In this document: positions 1 through 7,871 of the stretch, one piece after another
How the letters are laid out: each line of letters begins with the position of its first letter
Numbering within the stretch: position 1 is the stretch's first letter
Assembly: GCA_027858855.1 (NCBI GenBank)
Contig: JAQIBV010000018.1
Span: forward strand, 1 to 64,000
DNA length: 64,000 bases
Origin: Spirochaetota bacterium
GTDB lineage: Bacteria; Spirochaetota; UBA4802; JAFGJZ01
Direction: 5' to 3'
Made by a program: the position numbers and the translations under genes
Notes under the pieces: generated by a model
Seen by the model: only the letters and a program-made list of their open reading frames with translations
Told to the model about the DNA's origin: nothing
The model's database searches: none

Positions 1-169
1 AAATATCTCTGACTATGACACCAAAGAAGAATCAGCTGTCTCAATATTCAAATACATTGACACCTATAATAATAACAGGCCTCATACCTCTATTGGAAAT
101 ATGACGCCTGTAGAATACAGAACGCTTCTAAAACATAAAGATAAGGTAAAAACAACTTTACAGTTCTAA
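1..169 (+). CDS. IS3-family transposase OrfB, C-terminal fragment
   Basis: An open frame from base 2 to the TAA at 167-169 encodes the last 55 residues of an IS3-type DDE transposase. The visible signature is YNNNRPHTSIGNMTPVEYR, the end of the integrase core domain that follows the catalytic glutamate. The protein would cut and join the ends of its own element. The N-terminal part is cut off by the window edge, so it is not known whether the gene is intact. No passenger genes follow it. Confidence 0.85.
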   Translation, partial: NISDYDTKEESAVSIFKYIDTYNNNRPHTSIGNMTPVEYRTLLKHKDKVKTTLQF

Positions 170-181
170 GGGGTCAGTCCA
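1..181 (+). mobile_element. Right end of an IS3-family insertion sequence
   Basis: The window opens inside an insertion sequence. The transposase reading frame ends at base 169. It is followed directly by GGGGTCAGTCCA at 170-181, which ends in CA as IS3-family terminal inverted repeats do and resembles the IS3-type end TGGACTGACCCC in reverse orientation. The left end lies outside the window, so neither target duplication nor element length can be judged. Confidence 0.75.
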
Positions 182-332
182 ATGTTATCAAGCAAGAGTA
201 GTTTGTAAACAAAAAAATGTTAAACAGGTGAGCACTTTAAAAACTTATTTTTGGAATGATCTCTTATCAATGTATCATGCTGTATTAATAATGGCACAGG
301 TTTTTGAAGTCGCTTGATATAAAATCTGAAAA

Positions 333-2111
333 TTATCTGTTTTGTTGGATTACATAAAGGGCAATGTCCGCAAAACGGTTTGAGTCAGTTTCGACGATTT
401 TTTCTGACTCTGTATCGATAGCAATTTTTTTGATTATAGATATTTTATTGGTTATGCACAATCTTTCAAAATCGCTAATGGAAAAGAAACGGATGTTGGG
501 AGTATTGTACCATTCATAGTGAAGTACTCCATTAGATATTGGTGCAACACCGTCTGTGTATAACATTTCACGCAGTTTATAGTACGCAAAGTTCGGGATA
601 CTGATAATGGCCTGTTTTCCGACACGAACAATTTCTGAAAGAATTTGTTCTGTATCTTTTATGGATTGCAGTGTCAGCGAAAGAATAACATAATCAAAAT
701 GGTTATCAGGAAACAGGTCTAGTTTGCTATTCAAATCAAGATGAATAACAGGAATATCGCGTTTTACGCACGAGGTGATAGCAGTAAAGTCGATGTCTAC
801 TCCCTGCAGCACCGAAGCTCCATGTTGTTTAAGACATTGAAGAAGTTCTCCGTTTCCAGAGCCCAAATCAAGAATTTTTGAACCGTTGGGAATTAGCCCT
901 GCAAAAAAAGAGAGGTCGTTGCGGCCGGGTTTAAATATATGATTATCGGAATTACTGTCACAGCATTTTATATCCGAAGATGGTGAGGGGGTAATGAATG
1001 AAGCAATGAGTTTTCCGTATTTATTGCTATCATTCTTTAGTAGAAATGCGTCATGCCCTGCGTTGCTTTCGATACAGTGGTAACTAACCGGAATATGAGA
1101 CAGTGTCAGTGCTTTTACTATCTTCATCGAATCTTCCGGTGGAAACAACCAATCGCTGCTAAAACTTATAATGAGCCATTTTGACGAAGAATTTTGTAGC
1201 TTGGTGTTAATGGACTCAGCTGTTTCGCCGAAGTCAAAGGTGTCAAGAGCCTGAGTCAGGGTAATATAGCTGTTTGCATCAAAGCGTTCAACAAACTTGT
1301 CTCCCTGGTAGCCCAGATAACTTCCGACAGAAAATAGTTTCTCAAAAGAAGTATCAACTTCAGTAGGTTTGTTACGCGATTCCTCAAATTTATGACGCAT
1401 GCCCTCAGCAGATAGATAGGTTATGTGCCCTATCATCCTCGCAATGGCAAGGCCGCTGTTAGGGGTTACCTTTTGTTCACTGTAGTTTCCTGCATGAAAG
1501 TTTTCGTCGTGACGAATAGCGTTTCGACCAACAATATCAAAAGCAAGAGCCTGGCTTGAGAGGCGTGCGCTCGAGGCGATTACGATGATTCTTGCGGTAG
1601 TTTCTGGAAAGGCTGCATCCCATGCAAGGGCTAATTGGCCTCCCATGGATCCACCGATTATGGCGTGCAGCTGTTGTATGTTCATTGAGTCGATCAGTAT
1701 TTTTTGTGCGGAGACCATATCTTCGATTTTTATGGAAGGAAAGGCTGGGCCATATACTGAGCCGGTTTTGGGATTTATACTTTCAGGTCCGGTTGAGCCA
1801 CTACAGCCACCTAAAACGTTGGCACAAATAACGAAAAATTTATTTGTATCAATGTATTTATTCGGACCAACACAGATATCCCACCAGCCGGCTCTATCTG
1901 TTTCATGGTGAGAGGCGATATGGGAATCTCCGCTTAAGGCGTGGAAGATCAGAATCGCGTTACTTTTATCAGTATTGAGCGATCCATAAGTCTCATAACA
2001 CAGGGTAAACCCATTAAGAACTTCTCCGTTTTTCAAAGTAAGAGACTCTTCTGTTGTATAGTATTGCAGATAGTCAGATTCTTTTATGTTCGCTTTTGTC
2101 TTGTTTCCCAT
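333..2111 (-). CDS. metX: Homoserine O-acyltransferase MetX fused to MetW
   Basis: A 592-residue two-domain protein. Residues 1 to about 373 are an alpha/beta-hydrolase MetX, which acylates the hydroxyl of L-homoserine in methionine synthesis. The nucleophile elbow GGSMGG gives Ser155, and the rest of the triad is Asp320 (SSDWLFPP) and His353 (NAGHDAF). Residues about 395-592 match MetW, a class I SAM-methyltransferase-like partner, with LDLGSGNGEL at 414-423, FDYVILS near 472 and the YNTPNIRFFSISDFE segment near 535. MetW is normally a separate protein encoded next to metX, so this is a natural fusion. The gene lies 156 bp downstream of metY on the same strand and is probably cotranscribed under the SAM riboswitch. 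Whether acetyl or succinyl donor is used cannot be read from the sequence. Confidence 0.93.
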   Translation of the reverse strand: MGNKTKANIKESDYLQYYTTEESLTLKNGEVLNGFTLCYETYGSLNTDKSNAILIFHALSGDSHIASHHETDRAGWWDICVGPNKYIDTNKFFVICANVLGGCSGSTGPESINPKTGSVYGPAFPSIKIEDMVSAQKILIDSMNIQQLHAIIGGSMGGQLALAWDAAFPETTARIIVIASSARLSSQALAFDIVGRNAIRHDENFHAGNYSEQKVTPNSGLAIARMIGHITYLSAEGMRHKFEESRNKPTEVDTSFEKLFSVGSYLGYQGDKFVERFDANSYITLTQALDTFDFGETAESINTKLQNSSSKWLIISFSSDWLFPPEDSMKIVKALTLSHIPVSYHCIESNAGHDAFLLKNDSNKYGKLIASFITPSPSSDIKCCDSNSDNHIFKPGRNDLSFFAGLIPNGSKILDLGSGNGELLQCLKQHGASVLQGVDIDFTAITSCVKRDIPVIHLDLNSKLDLFPDNHFDYVILSLTLQSIKDTEQILSEIVRVGKQAIISIPNFAYYKLREMLYTDGVAPISNGVLHYEWYNTPNIRFFSISDFERLCITNKISIIKKIAIDTESEKIVETDSNRFADIALYVIQQNR

Positions 2112-2214
2112 TACGCCTCAGTGTATTAAGTTTAAAGAAATTGTCAAAAATTGGTTCTAATCCGGTAACTATTGTCATCTTATAGAGTATTTATTCGGTT
2201 CAGTGGTTTTGAAT

Positions 2215-2241
2215 GGACGGCCGTAATAGAGACCGTCCATG
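2215..2241. other. Hairpin between metY and metXW
   Basis: GGACGG and CCGTCC face each other across about 12 bases in the 156-bp gap between metY and metX-metW. There is no T-tract on either side, so it is not a standard intrinsic terminator. It could tune read-through or protect the upstream mRNA. Confidence 0.4.
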
Positions 2242-2267
2242 GTAATTATCGCTGTATGAAACAGAAC

Positions 2268-3569
2268 TTATGACTCCACTGCATCAAGAGCCTGAGAAAT
2301 ATCAGCAATAATGTCATCTACATTTTCGATCCCCACACAGAGTCTTATGTATCCGGGTGTGACTCCTGCTTTTAACTGCTCCTCTTCACCAAGTTGCTGG
2401 TGAGTAGTGCTAGCTGGGTGAATGATGAGCGTTTTAGTGTCGCCAATGTTTGCCAGATGGCTAGCCAGTTGTACCTTGTCAATAACAGTAGTTCCTGCTT
2501 TCAGCCCGCCTTTAACTTCGAAGCCAACAATGGGGCTGCCAGGGTAATCCAGAGTCTTCTGCGCCGTCTGGTATGAAGGGTGATCGGAAAGTGAGGGATG
2601 ATTTATCGATTCAACTTTAGGGTGATCTGTTAAAAACCGAGCAACTTTGTTGGCATTCTCAATATGCTGTGGAATACGCAGATGCAATGTCTCGAGACCC
2701 TGTAAAAACAGAAAGGCGGCCCATGGGCTTAAACAGGCGCCGGTGTCACGAAGCCAGTGTGTCCTGATGTGAATAATATAGGCAATGTTTCCGATTGGAG
2801 CAAGGGCTTCTGTGAAAATTATTCCATGGTATGACGGATCAGGTCGGCAGAATTCAGGCCATTTGTCAGGATTATCGGCCCAGATAAAGTTTCCACTGTC
2901 GACAACTACTCCTCCAACGTGCGTTCCGTGCCCACCAAGATACTTGGTAGCTGAATAGACAACGATATCGGCACCATATTCTATAGGCCGAAACTGAGCG
3001 GGAGTTAGTACGGTGTTGTCTACTATTAGAGGGATTCCGGCTTCATGAGCGATGTTGCTGATTGCTCTGCAGTCAGGAATATCGTTTTTGGGATTACCGA
3101 TTGATTCGATAAAGACAGCTCGTGTCTTATTGTTGATTACACTCTTGAGTGAATCGGGAGATGTCGGGTCAAAGAAGTTCACCGATATGCCAAGTTTTGG
3201 CAATGTTGTAGAAAATAGAGTAACCGTACCACCATACAGACTGGTGGATGCAGCTATGTTTTCGCCCGAATGAGCGAGGGTACAAACAGCAGCAGTGATT
3301 GCAGCCATTCCGCTTGCAAAAGCAAGTGCGCCCACTCCACCATCAAGAGCAGCTATCCTCTTTTCGAAAACATCTACCGTAGGATTCCCTAATCGCGAAT
3401 AGATGTTGCCGAACTCTTTTAGTGAGAATAGGTTGGCGGCATGTTCTGTGCTGTCGAAAAGATACGAGCTGGTAGAGTAGATAGGTACAGCACGTGAGTT
3501 AGTTGTCGGGTCACCATTGTGCCCGGCATGCAGAGCAAGTGTTGCTCTGTGAAGATTTTTTTCGTTCAT
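2268..3569 (-). CDS. metY: O-acetylhomoserine sulfhydrylase (MetY)
   Basis: A 433-residue PLP enzyme of the Cys/Met-metabolism family that makes homocysteine from O-acylhomoserine and sulfide. The N-terminal TLALHAGHNGDPTTNSRAVP segment and the length favour the O-acetylhomoserine aminocarboxypropyltransferase branch over cystathionine synthase. The PLP lysine is in VYSATKYLGGHG, and the PLP-ring serine/glycine region is ALAFASGMAAITA. The ATG at 3569 has a GGAGG ribosome site seven bases upstream, and that site is enclosed in a small hairpin below a SAM-I riboswitch. With the fused MetX-MetW downstream, the operon covers homoserine to homocysteine by direct sulfhydrylation. Confidence 0.95.
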   Translation of the reverse strand: MNEKNLHRATLALHAGHNGDPTTNSRAVPIYSTSSYLFDSTEHAANLFSLKEFGNIYSRLGNPTVDVFEKRIAALDGGVGALAFASGMAAITAAVCTLAHSGENIAASTSLYGGTVTLFSTTLPKLGISVNFFDPTSPDSLKSVINNKTRAVFIESIGNPKNDIPDCRAISNIAHEAGIPLIVDNTVLTPAQFRPIEYGADIVVYSATKYLGGHGTHVGGVVVDSGNFIWADNPDKWPEFCRPDPSYHGIIFTEALAPIGNIAYIIHIRTHWLRDTGACLSPWAAFLFLQGLETLHLRIPQHIENANKVARFLTDHPKVESINHPSLSDHPSYQTAQKTLDYPGSPIVGFEVKGGLKAGTTVIDKVQLASHLANIGDTKTLIIHPASTTHQQLGEEEQLKAGVTPGYIRLCVGIENVDDIIADISQALDAVES

Positions 3570-3577
3570 TTTTGAAC

Positions 3578-3594
3578 CTCCGAAAATTCCGGAG
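3578..3594 (-). promoter_or_regulatory. Shine-Dalgarno-sequestering hairpin of metY
   Basis: On the minus strand CTCCG and CGGAG pair across seven bases (GAATTTT). The second arm contains most of the GGAGG ribosome site of metY, and the ATG follows seven bases later. There is no U-tract, so this looks like a translational expression platform rather than a transcription terminator. Its link to SAM binding is inferred from its position. Confidence 0.6.
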
Positions 3595-3637
3595 TACGTT
3601 TAGGCGGAGATACAGAAGTGGTTTGCTCTTTAACAGA

Positions 3638-3742
3638 ACCAAATCGTCCCCATATCGGGCTGGCATTGGCACCTTATCTGTTTCATGACAGGTTGCCGTG
3701 CGTCAACGGGCCAGTTCCCTTACGCACTCTCAATTATTTGAT
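3638..3742 (-). promoter_or_regulatory. SAM-I (S-box) riboswitch upstream of metY
   Basis: Read on the minus strand, the leader has the S-box core in order: AGGGAACTGGCCC, then CGGCAACC, then AAGGTGCCAA followed by CCAGC. P1 can form from CAAAT near 3736-3740 and ATTTG near 3640-3644. P2 forms from GTGCGT and ACGCAC, P3 from CTGT and ACAG around CATGAA, and P4 from the CCAGCCC/GGGG segment. This aptamer binds S-adenosylmethionine. Its position upstream of metY and metX-metW fits repression of methionine synthesis when SAM is abundant. Confidence 0.92.
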
Positions 3743-3743
3743 A

Positions 3744-3771
3744 AATATAACCATACATGTAAAAAAGTCAA
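3744..3771 (-). promoter_or_regulatory. Sigma-70-type promoter for the metY operon
   Basis: On the minus strand TTGACT (3766-3771) and TATATT (3744-3749) are separated by 16 bases, which places a transcript start near 3737, at the edge of the SAM-I aptamer. An inverted repeat GTATAATAT...ATATTATAC lies just upstream at about 3772-3802 and could be an operator. Confidence 0.55.
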
Positions 3772-3808
3772 GTATAATATCACTAGAACTGTAATATTAT
3801 ACAAGCCA

Positions 3809-3906
3809 TTAAAATTGTCCTTCAAAATAAACACTTAAACAGTGTTACCTTCTGAAATTTAGAAATTTATTCAAATTTCTTTGGTAATTCTTCGAAGTTC
3901 CCTATT
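3809..3906 (+). repeat. Dispersed TTCGAA element, copy A
   Basis: This stretch shares the order of short matches with the element at 5593-5670 on the other side of gnd: AAAATT...CCTT, then CACTTAAAC (3832 onward), then TGTTACC..TCTG, ending in GGTAATTCTTCGAAGTTCCC (3883-3902). It also contains a perfect 8-bp hairpin, AGAAATTT/AAATTTCT, at 3861-3880. Related ends occur at 33598, 58689 and 62661. Confidence 0.6.
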
Positions 3907-3978
3907 AAAAGAACTTTGGATATTATTGTTTTGAAGATATTAAGAATTATCTGTTGCTGAGCTGCTTGCACATACTTG

Positions 3979-4007
3979 TTGAAAAATTACCCGTTCGAAG
4001 TTATAGT
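3979..4007 (+). promoter_or_regulatory. Promoter of gnd
   Basis: TTGAAA (3979-3984) and TATAGT (4002-4007) are 17 bases apart, and gnd starts 40 bases after the -10 box. The promoter overlaps a further partial copy of the TTCGAA repeat (GAAAAATTACC and TTCGAAGTT at 3981-4001). Confidence 0.6.
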
Positions 4008-4047
4008 AATATACAGAAAATAAAATTAACATAAGACTGGTAGCAAA

Positions 4048-5538
4048 ATGTTTGAGGAACAAATGAAAAATAAAGCAGATATTGGATTAATTGGATTAGC
4101 TGTAATGGGGCAAAACCTGGTGCTTAACATAAGCGATCATGGTTATACTGTAGCTGTATATAATCGTACCGTAAAAAAGATCGATGTCTTTCTTGAAGGG
4201 CCGGCTGGAGGCCGGGATACTATTATGGGAGCCCGTTCAGTTGAAGAACTTGTTGGTATGCTTAGTCGGCCACGTAAGGTTATGCTAATGGTTAAGGCAG
4301 GAGATGTTGTAGATTTGTTTATCGAAACGCTTCTTCCGTTTCTTGAAACCGGCGATTGCATAATTGATGGTGGTAACTCGCATTTTAAGGACACTAACAG
4401 ACGAACAGAAGAATTACGGAAAAAAGGAATTCTTTTCATTGGTACCGGCGTGTCTGGAGGAGAAGAGGGTGCACGCAGAGGTCCTTCAATAATGCCAGGT
4501 GGTAACGTTGAAGCATGGCCGTTGGTAAAAAATATATTCCAGAGTATTTCGGCAAAGACCGATTCAGGTGAGCCCTGCTGTGACTGGGTTGGTGAAAATG
4601 GGGCGGGACATTTTGTTAAAATGGTTCACAATGGTATTGAGTACGGTGATATGCAGCTTATATGTGAGGCTTATCATTTAATGAAAGATGTGGTTGATCT
4701 TGACGCTGATGAGATGAGTAAGCTTTTTGGACAATGGAATAGCGGGCCACTTGATTCTTACCTTATTGAAATAACAAGAGACATTCTGGCTTATCGAGAT
4801 GAAAAAGGTGAGCCTCTGGTCGATAAAATTCTGGATTCTGCCGGTCAGAAGGGAACCGGAAAATGGACTGGTATAAGTTCTCTTGAACTCGGTATTCCGG
4901 TGACCCTTATAGGCGAGGCTGTTTTTGCCCGATCTTTAAGCGCGCTTAAGAATGAACGTGTTATTGCTTCAACAATTCTTGTTAGCGAAAATAGAGAGCT
5001 TACAGGTGATAAAAAAAAGCTTTTGGATGATCTTGAAAAGGCTCTTTTGGCTTCTAAGATTATTTCTTATGCACAGGGTTTTATGCTTATGCGTGAGGCT
5101 GCTAAAGAATATGGGTGGAAGCTCAATTACGGCGGAATAGCTCTTATGTGGCGTGGCGGATGTATTATCCGCTCAGCTTTTCTGGGCGAGATAAAAAAGG
5201 CCTACGATAAAAATGTTTTGCTTCAGAACCTTCTTCTGGATGATTATTTTAAGAAAGTGCTGCTTGATGCAGAAAACTCATGGCGTAATGTAGTTGGAGA
5301 GGCTGTTCGTTTTGGAATTCCAGTTCCAGCTATGGCAAGCGCTCTGACCTTCTTTGATGGTTATCGTTGTAGTCGTCTTCCCGCGAACCTTTTGCAGGCA
5401 CAACGTGACTTCTTCGGTGCACACACCTATGAACGTGTTGATAAACCGCGTGGTCAATTTTTTCACACCAACTGGTCCGGTGATGGAGGAGATGTATCTT
5501 CATCTCCATATGATGTACAGGTAACCTCTAATAATTAA
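4048..5538 (+). CDS. gnd: 6-phosphogluconate dehydrogenase, decarboxylating
   Basis: Converts 6-phosphogluconate to ribulose 5-phosphate, CO2 and reduced NAD(P) in the oxidative pentose phosphate pathway. The N-terminal Rossmann fold has GLIGLAVMGQNL with the usual NRT after the second strand. The substrate-site signature is GVSGGEEGARRGPSIMPGG near residue 135, and the catalytic segment HFVKMVHNGIEYGDMQ lies near 193. The C-terminus includes RGQFFHTNW. The length of 496 residues is slightly above the usual 470-485. An internal in-frame ATG at 4063 has GAGG five bases upstream and gives MKNKADIGLIG, so that may be the true start. It is a single-gene unit with its own promoter. Confidence 0.95.
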   Translation: MFEEQMKNKADIGLIGLAVMGQNLVLNISDHGYTVAVYNRTVKKIDVFLEGPAGGRDTIMGARSVEELVGMLSRPRKVMLMVKAGDVVDLFIETLLPFLETGDCIIDGGNSHFKDTNRRTEELRKKGILFIGTGVSGGEEGARRGPSIMPGGNVEAWPLVKNIFQSISAKTDSGEPCCDWVGENGAGHFVKMVHNGIEYGDMQLICEAYHLMKDVVDLDADEMSKLFGQWNSGPLDSYLIEITRDILAYRDEKGEPLVDKILDSAGQKGTGKWTGISSLELGIPVTLIGEAVFARSLSALKNERVIASTILVSENRELTGDKKKLLDDLEKALLASKIISYAQGFMLMREAAKEYGWKLNYGGIALMWRGGCIIRSAFLGEIKKAYDKNVLLQNLLLDDYFKKVLLDAENSWRNVVGEAVRFGIPVPAMASALTFFDGYRCSRLPANLLQAQRDFFGAHTYERVDKPRGQFFHTNWSGDGGDVSSSPYDVQVTSNN

Positions 5539-5592
5539 CTTTTCAACTAGGCCGCATATGTGAGCAGCAAGAGTCATCTTGCGACCAGCAAA

Positions 5593-5670
5593 GGAACTTA
5601 CGAAAAATTCCTTTAGAATAGGCACTTAAACGATGTTACCCTCTGGAACATTGTAATTTTTCGAAGTTCC
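5593..5670 (+). repeat. Dispersed TTCGAA element, copy B, with inverted ends
   Basis: The ends are inverted copies: GGAACTTACGAAAAATT at 5593-5609 and AATTTTTCGAAGTTCC at 5655-5670, differing by one inserted base. The core CACTTAAAC..TGTTACCCTCTGGAA matches copy A at 3809-3906. The 78-bp length, inverted ends and lack of coding capacity suggest a miniature non-autonomous element or a folded RNA repeat. No target duplication is evident. Confidence 0.6.
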
Positions 5671-5797
5671 CTATAGTGTGTTTTTTTAAAAAACGATCAA
5701 ATTTCGCAATAATGGACGGGCATTGATTGAAAGGTTCTGCTATGATTTAGATGCCATGGTTACAGTAGTTACGTAACAAAAAGACATAGGAGGCCTT

Positions 5798-6259
5798 ATG
5801 ATTAGTTTAAAAAAAACAGTTGATAGCGAAATTGATTCACTTGTTGGGATCAGTAAACGTGCTTTTTATTCGGATTTTAATATTGGTGCGCCATCTGAGG
5901 ATGTAGGACCTCCGGGGTATTATAGTCCGCAGTGGCATCATAAAATGCTTCAAGGTGCGGATGGATTCTTTTCAATTTATAATAATGAAAAACTTGCAGG
6001 AGCGGCACTGGTGTTTTGTGAAAAAAACAGGTTTAATGGGGTTTATAATCTTGGGCGGATCTGGATTGATCCTGTTTATCATCGACAGGGCATAGGGCTT
6101 ACGGCTCTGGAACTTGTTATTGAACAGTTTCCGGAAGCAATATTGTGGAAGCTGGATACTCCTGCCTGGAACAAACGTACCCGCTCATTTTATCTTAAAG
6201 CCGGCTTTACCATTTCTAAAGAGCAGGGCGGCTTTCTCTTTTTTGAAAAAGAGATATAA
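5798..6259 (+). CDS. GNAT-family N-acetyltransferase
   Basis: A 153-residue acetyl-CoA-dependent acyltransferase. The acetyl-CoA pyrophosphate-binding loop is visible as DPVYHRQGIG (motif A, around residue 95), followed by the amphipathic helix and a C-terminal YLKAGF motif B. The start has a clear AGGAGG ribosome site. The gene ends seven bases before an AraC/GyrI regulator, so the two are probably cotranscribed and the pair may deal with a small toxic or signalling molecule. The substrate cannot be predicted. Confidence 0.85.
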   Translation: MISLKKTVDSEIDSLVGISKRAFYSDFNIGAPSEDVGPPGYYSPQWHHKMLQGADGFFSIYNNEKLAGAALVFCEKNRFNGVYNLGRIWIDPVYHRQGIGLTALELVIEQFPEAILWKLDTPAWNKRTRSFYLKAGFTISKEQGGFLFFEKEI

Positions 6260-6266
6260 AGCTAAA

Positions 6267-7184
6267 ATGAGACGCATAACACAAGTTGACTGGCAGTTAC
6301 GAGTTGAAGATGCAATTAGAATGATTATTTCGGATATAGATAATCGGCTTTCTTTGACCAAACTGGCGTCTTTACTCGAATCCTCGTCCTACCATTTTCA
6401 TCGCATGTTCAAACAGTTGACCGGTGAATCTGTTTGTGGATGTATTAAACGCTTGAGACTTGAGCGAGCAGGCTTTCTTTTAAAAAACAGTGATCGCAAG
6501 ATAATCGACATTGCACTTAATTCCGGGTTTAACACTTCTGACGCGTTTACAAAGGCATTCAAACAGAGTTTTACATTAACACCGTCAAATGCCCGTAAAG
6601 TTCCGGCATGGAAGTGGCAGCTTCCTTCCAGGGCCGGCATCCATTACGGACAAAGTGAAAAAAACAAATGGTTTCTGGTTTTTCCGGGAGAAGAGAAGAT
6701 GAATACAAAGATTGTTGAATTTGTTGAGGAAGAATTTATAGGTATTAAAATGAGAGGTTCCTTCTGGCAGATGCCGGAGATCTGGGAGAAGTTCACCAGT
6801 TTGATGAATACCAAAGAGTATTACCATCCAAAAGCGAAGTATTCGGCTGTTTTTTTTGACGCAGTAAACAAAGATGTGAGTGAAGAAGATCAGCGCTGGG
6901 CTGTTGCTATGTCGGTGGGCGAGGAGGGGGCTGATATTGTTGCGAGTGATGGACTTGAACGATTCAGAACCCCCGGAGGGCTTTATCTGGTTGTAGTGCA
7001 TTTTGGGTCGCATGAATCTATAGGCGAAGTATGGAATAAACATCGCGAGCAAATCCTTGAAGAGAGCCGGTGGAAGTTTGATGTATCTCGTCCCTCTTTT
7101 GAATGGTACCAGAACGATCCGGCTACTATTTCACCGGAGCTTTTGCTTACTTTTCTCTGTGATCCGGTTGTTCAGCGTCAATGA
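6267..7184 (+). CDS. AraC-family regulator with GyrI-like effector domain
   Basis: About 305 residues counted from the ATG at 6267, which follows the acetyltransferase stop by seven bases; the frame extends further upstream but only inside the preceding gene. Residues about 8-110 form a two-helix-turn-helix AraC DNA-binding domain (SLTKLASLLESSSYHFHRMF and IIDIALNSGFNTSDAFTKAF). The C-terminal half, about residues 145-300, resembles the GyrI/Rob small-molecule binding domain, ending LLLTFLCDPV. Such proteins are ligand-responsive transcriptional activators, often for multidrug or stress genes. The natural target here could be its own operon with the GNAT gene. Confidence 0.85.
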   Translation: MRRITQVDWQLRVEDAIRMIISDIDNRLSLTKLASLLESSSYHFHRMFKQLTGESVCGCIKRLRLERAGFLLKNSDRKIIDIALNSGFNTSDAFTKAFKQSFTLTPSNARKVPAWKWQLPSRAGIHYGQSEKNKWFLVFPGEEKMNTKIVEFVEEEFIGIKMRGSFWQMPEIWEKFTSLMNTKEYYHPKAKYSAVFFDAVNKDVSEEDQRWAVAMSVGEEGADIVASDGLERFRTPGGLYLVVVHFGSHESIGEVWNKHREQILEESRWKFDVSRPSFEWYQNDPATISPELLLTFLCDPVVQRQ

Positions 7185-7226
7185 TGCTCGATGAGTTTTG
7201 GTTTTCAGCAGGAAAATAGGAAATTT

Positions 7227-7242
7227 GTGGATTGTTAGCCAC
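7227..7242 (+). repeat. 16-bp repeat GTGGATTGTTAGCCAC, copy 1
   Basis: One of four matches to GTGGATTGTTAGCCAC in the window (others at 7544-7557 and 7777-7792, and inverted at 17348-17362). The ends GTGG/CCAC are palindromic. The stop codon of the neighbouring minus-strand gene (7235-7237) lies inside it. Confidence 0.75.
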
Positions 7243-7699
7243 TTGGTATTGTTATTGTGTGATCCCTTTCCGGAACACCCCAGTAATTAGCGTAGATTAG
7301 GATGCCGTCAACTGAATCTATAATGGAACTATGGCTGGAAGGTGGATAACAATCCACCTTCTCCTTTTCCCCCAGGAGTTCTTCAAAGGACTTCATAGCC
7401 ATAGACAGCAAATAAGAGAGAGTAACACGAAAAAGAAACATAATGTTTTTTAATCTGGCGTACATGGCCGGTGATAGGGTTATGTGTGGGGACTTATATT
7501 CCAGCCCGCGTTCCTGATATTTCATGGCGCAGTATGAACTTTTTGGATTGTTAGCCATTTTATTCATCTGTTTTAGTAAAAGTAAGTTCATCACGTCGGA
7601 TGATTTAATACCTTTGTCATAGGCATAATCTTCAATAATAGTTAGAAATTGGCTTTGAACGCTGATTGTTGTTCTTATTGTGGTTTCCGATTTTGACAT
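7235..7699 (-). CDS. Hypothetical protein, possible DNA-binding regulator
   Basis: A 154-residue soluble protein of no recognised family. The N-terminus (TTIRTTISVQSQFLTIIEDYAYDKGIKSSDVMNLLL) has the strand-helix-helix pattern of small ribbon-helix-helix proteins. A second similar strand/helix stretch (SPHITLSPAMYARLKNIMFLF) follows near residue 72. That reading is an inference from pattern only. A strong AGGAGG site lies before the ATG at 7699. Copies of the 16-bp repeat lie upstream (7777), inside (7544) and across the stop codon (7227), so the protein may recognise that motif. Confidence 0.6.
   Translation of the reverse strand: MSKSETTIRTTISVQSQFLTIIEDYAYDKGIKSSDVMNLLLLKQMNKMANNPKSSYCAMKYQERGLEYKSPHITLSPAMYARLKNIMFLFRVTLSYLLSMAMKSFEELLGEKEKVDCYPPSSHSSIIDSVDGILIYANYWGVPERDHTITIPSG
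7544..7557 (+). repeat. 16-bp repeat, copy 2 (within a gene)
   Basis: TGGATTGTTAGCCA, 14 of the 16 bases of the motif, lies inside the reading frame of the 154-residue protein, where it encodes part of KMANNPKSS on the minus strand. Confidence 0.65.
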
Positions 7700-7776
7700 A
7701 GTTGATTTCCTCCTTTAACTTGTCCTATGTATTACAACGTAGAAAAGGAGAAAAAGGGTGAAATTTTTTTGGACTT

Positions 7777-7792
7777 GTGGATTGTTAGCCAC
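7777..7792 (+). repeat. 16-bp repeat, copy 3
   Basis: A perfect GTGGATTGTTAGCCAC copy in the 172-bp gap between the 154-residue protein and xth, about 80 bases upstream of that protein's start codon, flanked by T- and A-rich runs. The position would suit an operator. Confidence 0.75.
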
Positions 7793-7871
7793 TTTTTTTT
7801 AAAAAAGCAGAGATTTGTGAAAAATTGACAGAAAAACAAAACCCAGTAAAAACACAGCTCCTGATGACTAA

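Noticed and set aside
6114-6266. Upstream extension of the AraC-type regulator into the GNAT gene
   Set aside because: The extension is the GNAT gene read in another frame; the ATG at 6267 begins the conserved AraC domain.
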